This document shows positions 18,345 through 26,549 of a stretch of DNA of 64,000 bases, piece after piece. How positions within the stretch are numbered: the stretch's first letter is position 1; each line of letters starts with the position of its first letter. Origin of the DNA: Azospirillum agricola (lineage in GTDB: Bacteria; Pseudomonadota; Alphaproteobacteria; Azospirillales; Azospirillaceae); contig NZ_JAGINM010000026.1 in assembly GCF_017876095.1 (NCBI RefSeq), positions 29,812 through 93,811 on the forward strand, in the 5' to 3' direction. The notes below the pieces were generated by a model. The model saw only the letters and a program-made list of their open reading frames with translations, had not been told where the DNA came from and did not search any database. Position numbers and translations under genes: made by a program.

Positions 18345-18980
18345 ATGTCCAATACGATCACCGCGCCGCGCGTCCAGGCCCCCGGCGAGCGCCACCGGCT
18401 CTACGAGGATGCGCTGGCGATGCTGCTCGGCACGCTGTTCATCGCGTTGGGCATGATGCTCTACACCAAGACGATGCTGCTGACCGGCAGCATCGCCGGT
18501 GTGTCGCTGCTGCTCAGCTACGTGACGCGCCTTGAGTTCGGCATGCTGTTCTTCCTGATCAACCTGCCCTTCTACGCGCTGGCCTGGAAGCGGTTGGGCT
18601 GGCGCTTCACGCTGCGCACCTTCGTCGCCGTCGGGCTGGTGACGCTGTTCTCGCGCCTGACCGAAAGCTGGATCACCCTGTCCCACCTCGACCCGGTCTA
18701 CGCGACGATCGTCGGCGGGGGGCTGTGCGGGACCGGACTGCTGATGCTGTTCCGCCACCGCACCGGGCTCGGTGGCATCAACATCCTGGCGATCTACCTC
18801 CAGGAGCGCCACGGCATCCGCGCCGGCTGGTTCCAGCTTGCCGTCGATCTGTCGATCCTGGCGGCGGCCTTCTTCGTGCTGGCACCCGACCGGCTGCTGC
18901 TGTCGGTGGTGGGGGCGGCGATCGTCAATCTGATCCTCGCCATCAACCACAAGCCGGGCCGCTACCTCGGCATCAGTTGA
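18345..18980 (+). CDS. YitT family membrane protein
   Basis: The 211-residue product has five to six hydrophobic segments, beginning with LAMLLGTLFIALGMMLYTKT and MLLTGSIAGVSLLLSYVTRL, and the family sequence FLINLPFYALAWKRLGWRFT. The late YATIVGGGLCGTGLLMLFRH and RTGLGGINILAIYLQERHGI match the DUF161/YitT core. The transport or other role is not known. Its stop lies inside a 13 bp tandem repeat (GGCATCAGTTGAC at 18969 and 18983), which also forms the end of the convergent oxidase gene; this may be a small duplication that changed one of the two C-termini. Confidence 0.85.
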   Translation: MSNTITAPRVQAPGERHRLYEDALAMLLGTLFIALGMMLYTKTMLLTGSIAGVSLLLSYVTRLEFGMLFFLINLPFYALAWKRLGWRFTLRTFVAVGLVTLFSRLTESWITLSHLDPVYATIVGGGLCGTGLLMLFRHRTGLGGINILAIYLQERHGIRAGWFQLAVDLSILAAAFFVLAPDRLLLSVVGAAIVNLILAINHKPGRYLGIS

Positions 18981-18986
18981 CAGGCA

Positions 18987-20186
18987 TCAGTTGACGGGCA
19001 TGAGCGCGCGCGCCGCCGGCTCTCCGGCCGCCTCCACGGCGTCGAACCGGCAGGCGCGCAGGTCGGCGACGCTCCGGCAGCCCAGCAGGGCCATGGTCCG
19101 GCTGAGTTCGTCGCCCAGCAACGCCAGGGCGTGCTCCGCCCCGGCCGGTCCGCCGGCCGCCAGCCCGTAGAGCATCGAACGGCCGAGCAGCACCCCGGCG
19201 GCTCCCGCCGCCAGCAGCTTGGCGGCGTCGCTGCCCCGCCGCACCCCGCTGTCGGCGAGCAGCGTCAGCCGATGCCCGACCTCCCCGGCGATGCGCGGCA
19301 GGACCGACAGCGGCGCCGGCGCCGCGTCGAGGTTGCGCCCGCCATGGTTGGAGACGACGATGCCGTCCACCCCGGCCCCGGCGGCGCGGCGCGCGTCGGC
19401 GAGGCTGAGGATGCCCTTGAGGATGAGCCGCCCGGTCCAGCGGCGGCGCAGCTCGGCCACGTCGCTCCAGTCCACCCGGTCGCACAGCTTGATCCGGTCG
19501 CTCGCCGCGGCGTCGGTTATGCGGGTGCGGAACTCCGCCGGGTAATGGGCGTAGCCCGGCCAGCCGCCGGTCCGCAGATAGCGCAGCAGCACCGTCCACA
19601 GCCACACCGGATGGCTCGCCACGTCCAGCCCGCCGCGCAGCGACGGCGTGATGGGAACGCCGAAGCCGTTGCGCTGGTTGTACTCGCGCTTGGGCGACAC
19701 CGCCGTGTCCACGGTCAGGATCAGCGTCCCGACACCGGCACGCGCGACGCGCTCGAGCAGGTCATGGGTCAGGGTGCGGTCGCGCCAGACATAGAGCTGA
19801 AACCACAGTTCGGCGCCGGAGGCGGCAATGGCCTCGACGCTGGTGATCGACTGGGTGGAGACGCAGAAGGGCACGCCGGCCGCCTTCGCCGCTTGCGCCA
19901 GCAGCACCTCGCCGTCGTAGCGCACCAGCCCGGCGGCGGCGGTGGGCGCCACCACGAACGGCAGCGGCCGCTCGACGCCGAACAACGGCGTGCGCAGGGT
20001 CCGGCCGCTGGTGTCGACCAGCACGCGGGGAACCAGCGGCGCATCCTCGAAGGAGCGGCGCAGGGCGCGCAGCGAAGCCTCGTCCTCGGTGCCGCGGTCG
20101 ATGTACTCGAACAGGCCGCGCGGCAGGCGGCGGCGAGCGACACGGCGAAGCTCGTCGATGTTCAGGCAGGCGTCGAAGCGCGGCAT
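18987..20186 (-). CDS. FMN-dependent alpha-hydroxy-acid oxidising enzyme (LldD/mandelate dehydrogenase type)
   Basis: The enzyme oxidises an L-2-hydroxy acid to the 2-oxo acid using FMN. The 399-residue product has RLPRGLFEYIDRGTEDEASL, the FMN-binding PFVVAPTAAAGLVRYDGEVL, FCVSTQSITSVEAIA and WFQLYVWRDRTLTHDLLERV, the LILTVDTAVSPKREYNQRNG segment, Lys in GRLILKGILSLADARRA, the catalytic His-Arg in GIVVSNHGGRNLDAAP, and LADSGVRRGSDAAKLLAAGA. No membrane helix insert is obvious. It is the last gene of the leftward hydroxyacid unit, 32 bp after the IclR regulator. Substrate (lactate, mandelate, glycolate or other) cannot be decided from sequence. Confidence 0.92.
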   Translation of the reverse strand: MPRFDACLNIDELRRVARRRLPRGLFEYIDRGTEDEASLRALRRSFEDAPLVPRVLVDTSGRTLRTPLFGVERPLPFVVAPTAAAGLVRYDGEVLLAQAAKAAGVPFCVSTQSITSVEAIAASGAELWFQLYVWRDRTLTHDLLERVARAGVGTLILTVDTAVSPKREYNQRNGFGVPITPSLRGGLDVASHPVWLWTVLLRYLRTGGWPGYAHYPAEFRTRITDAAASDRIKLCDRVDWSDVAELRRRWTGRLILKGILSLADARRAAGAGVDGIVVSNHGGRNLDAAPAPLSVLPRIAGEVGHRLTLLADSGVRRGSDAAKLLAAGAAGVLLGRSMLYGLAAGGPAGAEHALALLGDELSRTMALLGCRSVADLRACRFDAVEAAGEPAARALMPVN

Positions 20187-20218
20187 GGGCTCCCGAACCT
20201 CATGGATCGTCCGGCGGC

Positions 20219-21061
20219 CTATCTCTGATAGCCGCCGAACTTGTTGATGGAAATGGAGGTCGCCGCCACCTGGACATGCTGCGCCAGTTCCTGCTCGGCC
20301 CGCTCCGGGGTCCAGCGGGTCGTCGGCACCGAGATGTTCAGGCCGGCCACCGCGCGTCCGTGCTCGTCGGTTATGGCGGCGGCGACGGAGATGTCGCCCA
20401 TCACCGTCTCGTTGGTGATGATGGCGTAGCCCTTCTCGGCCGCCTCCTGCACGCGCTCGCGCAGCCGGCCGGGATCATAGACGGTGTAGGGCGTCTGCGG
20501 CCGCAGGACGGTGCGAGCCAGGATCTCCTCGCGCTCGTCCATCGAGAGGCGCGACAGGATGGCGGTGCCCGAAGCGGTGAAATAGGCCGGCAGGCGGCTG
20601 CCCACCATGATGTCGATGTTCACCAGATGCCGGCCGGGGAAGCGGGCGACGAAGACGATCTCGTGACCGTCCAGCTCCTGGAGGTTGGCGGTCTCGCCGA
20701 CGCTGCGGCTGATCTCCAGCAGATAGGGCGACGCCTTCTCGATCACGTCGTTGGCGCGCAGGTAGTTGTAGGAGAATTGCAGGATCTTCGGCGTCAGCGC
20801 GTAGTTGCGCGTGCCGTGGACGCGGCGCAGGTAGCCGAGCACCTCCAACGTGTAGACCATCCGCTGGGCGGCGCTGCGATCGAGGCCGGCCGTCTTGGCG
20901 ATGTCCGACAGCGGCATCTGCCGGTGCGGCCCGTCGAAGGCGTGGAGGATCTGGAAGGTCTTCTCCGCCGAACCGACGAACAGGGAGGAGTCGCGCGGAT
21001 CCGCCTTGGCGGGCGCCTCCGTCACCTCCGGCGCGGTCGTCGCTTTGCTCAGCTTCGGCAT
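20219..21061 (-). CDS. IclR family transcriptional regulator
   Basis: The 280-residue product has an N-terminal winged helix with KTFQILHAFDGPHRQMPLSD and AKTAGLDRSAAQRMVYTLEV, LGYLRRVHGTRNYALTPKIL at the wing, and an IclR effector domain with VGETANLQELDGHEIVFVAR, FTASGTAILSRLSMDEREEI and GYAIITNETVMGDISVAAAI, ending AVAGLNISVPTTRWTP. It lies between the lyase and the oxidase genes and probably controls this catabolic unit in response to one of its acids. Confidence 0.92.
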   Translation of the reverse strand: MPKLSKATTAPEVTEAPAKADPRDSSLFVGSAEKTFQILHAFDGPHRQMPLSDIAKTAGLDRSAAQRMVYTLEVLGYLRRVHGTRNYALTPKILQFSYNYLRANDVIEKASPYLLEISRSVGETANLQELDGHEIVFVARFPGRHLVNIDIMVGSRLPAYFTASGTAILSRLSMDEREEILARTVLRPQTPYTVYDPGRLRERVQEAAEKGYAIITNETVMGDISVAAAITDEHGRAVAGLNISVPTTRWTPERAEQELAQHVQVAATSISINKFGGYQR

Positions 21062-21197
21062 CGTCCCTTCTCCTCATCGTCGCCGGGCTACCCGAAGGCC
21101 GGCGGGGATGCGTGTCCCGTCCTGGTCATAGCATCCGGCCGGCCAAAAGCCACACCGGATGCCATGGGTTCATGATGCCACCCTCAACGGGCCGCCA

Positions 21198-22118
21198 TCA
21201 GGAGGCCAGACGCGACGCCACGCCTTCGTAGGCGACCAGCAGACGCGACAGCTCGGCGCGCAGCGCTTGGCGGATCTCGTCTCGCGGCTCGACCAGCGGG
21301 GCGAGCATCGCCGGGGCGTTCACACCGATCAGATCCATCACCGCCTTCATCGGGCCCGGATTGGTCTCGGCGAAGGCGAGGTTCATCATCGGAATCAGCG
21401 AGCGGTGGACGTCGAGCGCCTCGCTGACCCGGCCGGTGGAGGCGAGGTCGTAGACCAGGCGCCAGGCGCGCGGCAGCAGGTTGGCCGTCACCACGATGCC
21501 GCCCTTAGCCCCCGCCGCGACGTGCAGCGGGAACAGCGTGTCCTCGCCGCTCAGAACCGCGAAAGACGGGTCCACGCCAGCCACCACGCGGAGGAAATGA
21601 TACATGTCGGTGTTGCACGCCTTCATGCCGACGATCCGCTCATGGCGGGACAGCTCGTGCAGAACCTCCGGGTCGATGGCGATGCGGGTGCGGTAGGGGA
21701 TCTCGTAGATCAGGATCGGCACCGGCGATTCGTCGGCGTAGCGCAGGAAATAGTCGCGGATGCCGGCCTGGGTCGGGTTGGTGTAGTAGGGGGTCAGCAC
21801 CAGCAGCCCATCCACGCCGGCGGCGGCGAACTCGCGGCCGGCGGCCAGGGCGTCGTGGTAGCCGGTGTCGAGCACGCCGGCGATCACCGGCCCCTGGGAG
21901 GCCATGTGCTCCACCGTCAGCCCGGCGAAGCGGATGCGCTCCTTGCGGGCCAACGCCCCGTATTCGCCGGTGCCGCCGAGGGGAACGGTGCCGTCCACCC
22001 CCTGCGCGGTCAGCCAGGAGAACAGCGCCTTGGACGCCGCCACGTCGATGGTGCCGTCGGCCGTCACCGGCGTCGGGGTGGCGGGCAGGATGCCGCGGAG
22101 CTTGGTAGCGTCAAGCAT
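21198..22118 (-). CDS. dihydrodipicolinate synthase/N-acetylneuraminate lyase family protein
   Basis: This is a class I Schiff-base aldolase or lyase acting on a 2-oxo acid. The 306-residue product has the DapA-family GILPATPTPVTADGTIDVAA and VPLGGTGEYGALARKERIRF. The catalytic Tyr is in LVLTPYYTNPTQAGIRDY, and the Schiff-base Lys is in RHERIVGMKACNTDMYHFL. SGEDTLFPLHVAAGAKGGIV follows. The context of hydroxyacid oxidases and an importer suggests a catabolic aldolase or dehydratase rather than lysine biosynthesis. The exact substrate is not visible. Confidence 0.88.
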   Translation of the reverse strand: MLDATKLRGILPATPTPVTADGTIDVAASKALFSWLTAQGVDGTVPLGGTGEYGALARKERIRFAGLTVEHMASQGPVIAGVLDTGYHDALAAGREFAAAGVDGLLVLTPYYTNPTQAGIRDYFLRYADESPVPILIYEIPYRTRIAIDPEVLHELSRHERIVGMKACNTDMYHFLRVVAGVDPSFAVLSGEDTLFPLHVAAGAKGGIVVTANLLPRAWRLVYDLASTGRVSEALDVHRSLIPMMNLAFAETNPGPMKAVMDLIGVNAPAMLAPLVEPRDEIRQALRAELSRLLVAYEGVASRLAS

Positions 22119-22170
22119 GTCGATTCCTTGGGTGTTCGAAAGAACGGTAAAGCGTTGCGGGTGGGCGGGG

Positions 22171-23961
22171 TCAGCGGGCGACGCTGCGGCGACGCAGCCG
22201 GTCGGCCGCGTAGATCAGCGCCGCGATGAAGATCAGCAGGCAGGTGGAGACGGCGGCGATCACCGGCGAGACCTGGAGCGTCACCTCGTCCCAGAACTGC
22301 TTGGGCAGCGTCGCGCTGAGGCCGCCCGACGAGAAGAGCGAGATGGTCAGCTCGTCGAAGGAGGTCGCGAAGGCGAACAGGAAGGCGGACAGCATGCCGG
22401 CGCCGAGGATCGGGAAGGTGACGTGCCGCAGCGCCGCCACCGGCCGCGCGCCAAGGCTCTGGGCCGCCAGATCGAGCCGGGTGTCGTAGTTGCGCAGCAC
22501 CGCCATCATCGTCATCACCACATAGGGGACGGCGACGACCGTGTGGCCGATCACGAGGCCGATCACCGTGCCGACCAGCCCCAGTTGGGCGAAGACGTAG
22601 AACATGCCGACCGCGATGATCATGCGGGGGACCACGATGGGCGACAGGATGAAGGCGAGCATCGCCCCCTTGCCGCGCATCTGGCCGCGCACCATCAGGA
22701 AGGCCGTCGGCACGCCGATCAGCATCGACAGCAACCCGGTGCCGAACGCCACCACCAGCGAGCGCCACAGCGCCTGCATCCAGATCGGCGATTGCAGCAT
22801 CTGCTCGTACCACTGGGTGGTGAAGCCCGACGGCGGCCAGGTCAGCCCGCCCTTGCCGAAGGACAGCGGGATCATCAGGAAGGCCGGCAGGCTGACCAGC
22901 ACCAGCAGCGTCCAGACGAAGACGACCAGCGCGCGCGGAGCTGCGCCATCCCCGCCGCGGCGGCGGCGCGGCACCAGCGCCAGCAGCGCGTCGCTCGCCG
23001 CGCCGAACAGGGCCAGCACACGGGCACCCAGCCGGCGGGCGGCGGTGTCGCGGTTGCGCGCGGCGGCGGCGCTCTCGCCGGTCAGGCTGGCGAAGCCGAA
23101 GACGCGGTCGTAGATCAGGAAGACGGCCAGAACCACCGCCAGCAGCAGCACCGAGATGGCGCCCGCCAGCCCCCAGTTCAGCGTCTGCTGCACCTGGTCG
23201 ATGATGAGCTGGGTGATCATCGTCTCGCGCCGGCCGCCCAGCAGGGCGGGCACGATGAAGAAGCCGATGGCCGAGACGAAGACCATGATGGCCGCCGCGG
23301 CGACGCCGGGCACCGACAGCGGGAAATAGACCGTCCAGAAGGCGGTGCCGGGACGGGCGCCCAGCGTGGTGGCGGCGCGCGGCAGGGTGCGGTCGATGTT
23401 CTCCATCACCGCCAGCATCGTCATGACGGCGAGCGGCAGCATGGCGTGGACCATGCCGACCAGCACGGCGCCGAAGCTGTAGAGCAGGTCGGCCGGGCGG
23501 TCGATGATGCCCAGCGACAGCAGCAGATGGTTGACCACGCCGTTGCGGCCGAGGATGACCACCCAGGCGAAGGCGCGCACCAGGAAGCTGGTCCAGAAGG
23601 CCAGCAGCACCCAGAAGATCAGCCGGCTCTTCGCCGGTCCCTTGGCAACCGAGATCAAGTAGGCGATCGGGTAGGCGCCGACGACCGCGAACAGCGTCGT
23701 CGCCAGCGAGATCTTCATCGTGATCCACAGCACGTTGACGTACAGCGCGGACTTGAAGAGCTGCTGGTAGGGCGCCAGCGTGAAGCCCTGCCCGTTGTAG
23801 ACGCTGAGCGTCAGGAGCTGACCCACCGGGTAGACGAGGAAGGCGAGCAGCAGGAAGACCAGCGGCGCGCCCATCGCCGCCTGCTTGCGCCACGGCGAGG
23901 GGGCGGCCCGCCGCGGGCGGGGCGATGAGGATGCCTGGATCGACATGGTTTCGCTGCTCAT
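22171..23961 (-). CDS. fused ABC transporter permease (PotB-PotC type)
   Basis: This one 596-residue protein holds both permeases of a polyamine/iron-type importer. The first half has LVFLLLAFLVYPVGQLLTLS, VLWITMKISLATTLFAVVGA, and the coupling loop RAATTLGARPGTAFWTVYFP. A charged linker (ARRLGARV to PRRRRGGDG) near residues 295-345 joins it to a second half with VWTLLVLVSLPAFLMIPLSF, ALWRSLVVAFGTGLLSMLIG and a second coupling loop, LAAQSLGARPVAALRHVTFP. These two genes are normally separate. The ATG lies 1 bp after the stop of the ATPase gene, so the two are coupled. Confidence 0.9.
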   Translation of the reverse strand: MSSETMSIQASSSPRPRRAAPSPWRKQAAMGAPLVFLLLAFLVYPVGQLLTLSVYNGQGFTLAPYQQLFKSALYVNVLWITMKISLATTLFAVVGAYPIAYLISVAKGPAKSRLIFWVLLAFWTSFLVRAFAWVVILGRNGVVNHLLLSLGIIDRPADLLYSFGAVLVGMVHAMLPLAVMTMLAVMENIDRTLPRAATTLGARPGTAFWTVYFPLSVPGVAAAAIMVFVSAIGFFIVPALLGGRRETMITQLIIDQVQQTLNWGLAGAISVLLLAVVLAVFLIYDRVFGFASLTGESAAAARNRDTAARRLGARVLALFGAASDALLALVPRRRRGGDGAAPRALVVFVWTLLVLVSLPAFLMIPLSFGKGGLTWPPSGFTTQWYEQMLQSPIWMQALWRSLVVAFGTGLLSMLIGVPTAFLMVRGQMRGKGAMLAFILSPIVVPRMIIAVGMFYVFAQLGLVGTVIGLVIGHTVVAVPYVVMTMMAVLRNYDTRLDLAAQSLGARPVAALRHVTFPILGAGMLSAFLFAFATSFDELTISLFSSGGLSATLPKQFWDEVTLQVSPVIAAVSTCLLIFIAALIYAADRLRRRSVAR

Positions 23962-23962
23962 G

Positions 23963-25093
23963 TCAGGCCGCCACGGGTTTGGCGGCGGGTTTCGTATCGC
24001 CCTGCGCGATCACGACGGCGTCACGGCCGCTCCAGGACAGGCTCAGCACGTCGTCGATGCGGTAGGCGTCGCCGTCGTTGCGGGTCGGGAAGGCGGCGAC
24101 CAGCGACGGCAGCGCGCCATCGAGCGGCTCCATGTAGATCTTGGTCAGGCTGCCGGTGACCATCACGTCCGACACGCGGCCTTGCACGCCACTGCCCTCG
24201 ACACCTTCCTGGGCACGGGCGACGGTGATGTTCTGCGGACGCACCATGACGTGCACCGAACTGCCCCGCGGCAGGTCGTGGCCGTTGGCGAGCGCCCGGC
24301 CGGGAACCTTCTGGCCGCCCAGATGCACCTCGACCTCGTCGCCGACCCGGCCGCGCGCGTCGGCCGGCAGGATGTTGGATTCACCGAGGAAATCGGCGAC
24401 GAACAGCGACTTGGGACGGAAATACAGGTCGGCCGGGGTGCCGAGCTGCTCGATGCGGCCGGCGTTCATCAGGCAGATGCGATCGGACATCGTCATCGCC
24501 TCTTCCTGGTCGTGGGTGACGTAGACGACGGTCGTGCCGGTCTCGCGGTGCAGGCGCTTGATCTCGAGCTGCATGTGCTCGCGCAGCTTCTTGTCGAGCG
24601 CGCCCAGCGGCTCGTCCATCAGGATGATCGACGGGCGGTAGACCATGCAGCGGGCCAGCGCGATGCGCTGCTGCTGGCCGCCCGACAGCTCCTTCGGGTA
24701 GCGGCCGGCGACGTGCGGCAGATGCACCATCTCCAACGCCTCGCGGGCGCGCTTCCGCGCCTCCTCGGCGCCCACCTTGCGCATCTTCAAGGGGAACGCG
24801 ATGTTCTCCTCGATCGTCATGTGCGGGAACAGCGCGTAGTTCTGGAACACCACACCGATATCGCGCTCGTAGGGCGGGCTGTAGGTGACGTCCTGCGCGC
24901 CGATGCGCACGCTCCCCTCGTCGGGCTGCACCAGTCCAGCCAGCAGGCTGAGAAGCGTCGTCTTGCCCGAGCCCGACGGCCCGAGGAGCGTGAGGAACTC
25001 GCCCTCCGGGACGATGAGATCGGTGGGGGCGAGCGCGACGAAGTCGCCATAGCGCTTGGCAAGGCCTTGGACCGTAAGGCTGGAAGAAGACAT
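23963..25093 (-). CDS. ABC transporter ATP-binding protein (PotA type)
   Basis: This ATPase powers the importer. The 376-residue product starts MSSSSLTVQGLAKRYGDFVA, has Walker A LLGPSGSGKTTLLSLLAG, the Q loop in DIGVVFQNYALFPHMTIEEN, the signature YPKELSGGQQQRIALARCM, Walker B SIILMDEPLGALDKKLREHM, the switch His in VVYVTHDQEEAMTMSDRICL and a C-terminal TOBE-like regulatory domain (VHVMVRPQNITVARAQEG). An upstream in-frame start at 25141 lacks family sequence, so ATG 25093 is preferred. It lies between the binding protein and the fused permease. Confidence 0.94.
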   Translation of the reverse strand: MSSSSLTVQGLAKRYGDFVALAPTDLIVPEGEFLTLLGPSGSGKTTLLSLLAGLVQPDEGSVRIGAQDVTYSPPYERDIGVVFQNYALFPHMTIEENIAFPLKMRKVGAEEARKRAREALEMVHLPHVAGRYPKELSGGQQQRIALARCMVYRPSIILMDEPLGALDKKLREHMQLEIKRLHRETGTTVVYVTHDQEEAMTMSDRICLMNAGRIEQLGTPADLYFRPKSLFVADFLGESNILPADARGRVGDEVEVHLGGQKVPGRALANGHDLPRGSSVHVMVRPQNITVARAQEGVEGSGVQGRVSDVMVTGSLTKIYMEPLDGALPSLVAAFPTRNDGDAYRIDDVLSLSWSGRDAVVIAQGDTKPAAKPVAA

Positions 25094-25184
25094 GGTAGCC
25101 TCGTGGCGAGGGGAGAAGGAAAGGACGGTCGGGAGCCCCATGGGGCAATCACGTCAGGAACCTGGATTCCTTCATGGAGATGTC

Positions 25185-25269
25185 CGTCATCCCCGCGAAG
25201 GCAGGAATCCGGAGTCCGCAAGGCCGCTCTGGTGGAACAGCCTGGATCCCCGCCTTCGCGGGAATGACG
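25185..25269. repeat. extragenic inverted repeat element
   Basis: The left arm at 25185-25210 begins CGTCATCCCCGCGAAGGCAG; the right arm at 25244-25269 ends GCCTTCGCGGGAATGACG. The arms are 26 bases with 3 mismatches, separated by 33 bases. CGTCATCCCCGCGAA palindromes of this kind are widely dispersed between genes in proteobacteria and look like small mobile or REP-like elements. It sits between the binding-protein gene and the ATPase gene, where a strong RNA hairpin could lower expression of the ATPase and permease relative to the binding protein. Confidence 0.7.
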
Positions 25270-25363
25270 GGTTTCCTTGAGGAAGGAATCCGGTCGTCGG
25301 AAGCGATCGTTCCGGAAGGCTCCGCAGGGGGCTCGGGCAGAGCCCCCTTGGAAGGTCAGCCGT

Positions 25364-26446
25364 TCAGCTCAGCAGCCAGGCGTTGTAGCGCTCCAGCACC
25401 GCCTGCTGGTTGTCGAGCCAGTACTTGGCGTCGATCGGCAGGCCGCGCTTGATGTTCTCCGGGAAGGTCGGGCAGTCGGGGGCCAGCTTGGCGTCGATGT
25501 GCTTGAAGGCCTCAGGCTGGGTGACGCCGGCCGGGAAATACTTCACCAGGGCCGCCTGACGCTTCGGGTCGGAGGCGAACTTGATGAACTGGCGGCAGGC
25601 GTCGGCGTTCGGCGTGCCGGCCAGAATCGACCAGCTGTCCAGACCCCAGATGTTCTGGTCCCAGACGATGCCGACCGGGGCGCCGGCCGCGATCGCCGCC
25701 TGGGCGCGGGAAACCCAGGTCGGGATCATGTCGACCTCGCCCGAACCCAGCATCTGCTCGACCTGCGCACCGCTGGTCCAGAAGACCGAGACATCCTTCT
25801 TGAGACGGTCGAGGGTGGCGAAGGCACGGTCGAGGTTGCAGGGATAGACTTCGCCGGTCGGCACGCCGTCGCCCATCAGCGCCTGCTCGATGGTGTCGAA
25901 CGGGTGCTTGCGCAGCGCGCGGCGGCCGGCGAAGTTGGCGACGTCGAAGAAGTCCTTCCAGGAGGCTGGCGCCTTGCGGCCCTTGAAAGCGTCGGTGCGG
26001 TAGGCCAGAACGGTGGTGTAGACGTTCGTGCCGACGCCGTATTCCGACATGTATTCCTTCGGAATGCTGGCGACGACCGGGTCGTTCTCCAGCCCGTGCT
26101 TCTCCAGCAGCGGCTTGTCGCCGCTGGTCAGCATGAGGATCGCCGGGCGGCTGATCTTGGCCATGTCCCAGGTGTAGGACTTGGCCTCGACCATCGAACG
26201 GATCTGGGCGGTCGGCTCGGCGTTGGCCTGGACGCCGACCACCTCGATGCCGGTCGCCTCGAAGAAGGGCTTGTAATAGATGGCGCTGTAGGCCTGCGTG
26301 TAGATGCCGCCGTCATCGCGGACGACGATCCGCTTGTTCTGCGCACGGGCCGGGCTCCAGATCGCCGGCATCGCCAGCGCCGCGGCGCCGGCGGCGCCGG
26401 TTTTCAGAAGGGAACGGCGGGACCAGCCGGGTTTGCTCATGCTCAT
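25364..26446 (-). CDS. periplasmic extracellular solute-binding protein (PotD/FbpA type)
   Basis: This is the substrate receptor of the importer. The 360-residue product starts with a twin-arginine signal, WSRRSLLKTGAAGAAALAMP, with cleavage probably after SPARA. The mature part has RIVVRDDGGIYTQAYSAIYY, YMSEYGVGTNVYTTVLAYRT, DFFDVANFAGRRALRKHPFD and SWSILAGTPNADACRQFIKF, typical of spermidine/putrescine and iron binding proteins. Tat export implies folding before secretion. It is followed by the inverted repeat and the ATPase gene. The ligand is unknown. Confidence 0.92.
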   Translation of the reverse strand: MSMSKPGWSRRSLLKTGAAGAAALAMPAIWSPARAQNKRIVVRDDGGIYTQAYSAIYYKPFFEATGIEVVGVQANAEPTAQIRSMVEAKSYTWDMAKISRPAILMLTSGDKPLLEKHGLENDPVVASIPKEYMSEYGVGTNVYTTVLAYRTDAFKGRKAPASWKDFFDVANFAGRRALRKHPFDTIEQALMGDGVPTGEVYPCNLDRAFATLDRLKKDVSVFWTSGAQVEQMLGSGEVDMIPTWVSRAQAAIAAGAPVGIVWDQNIWGLDSWSILAGTPNADACRQFIKFASDPKRQAALVKYFPAGVTQPEAFKHIDAKLAPDCPTFPENIKRGLPIDAKYWLDNQQAVLERYNAWLLS

Positions 26447-26549
26447 GACGGAACTCCTCGTGGAAAGTCAGCGTGGGGTCTGATTTCAGCGGACGGCGGA
26501 CAAAGACACGGCATCGGAGCGGCCGCTCGCACGGCCCCATCCGGCGGTG

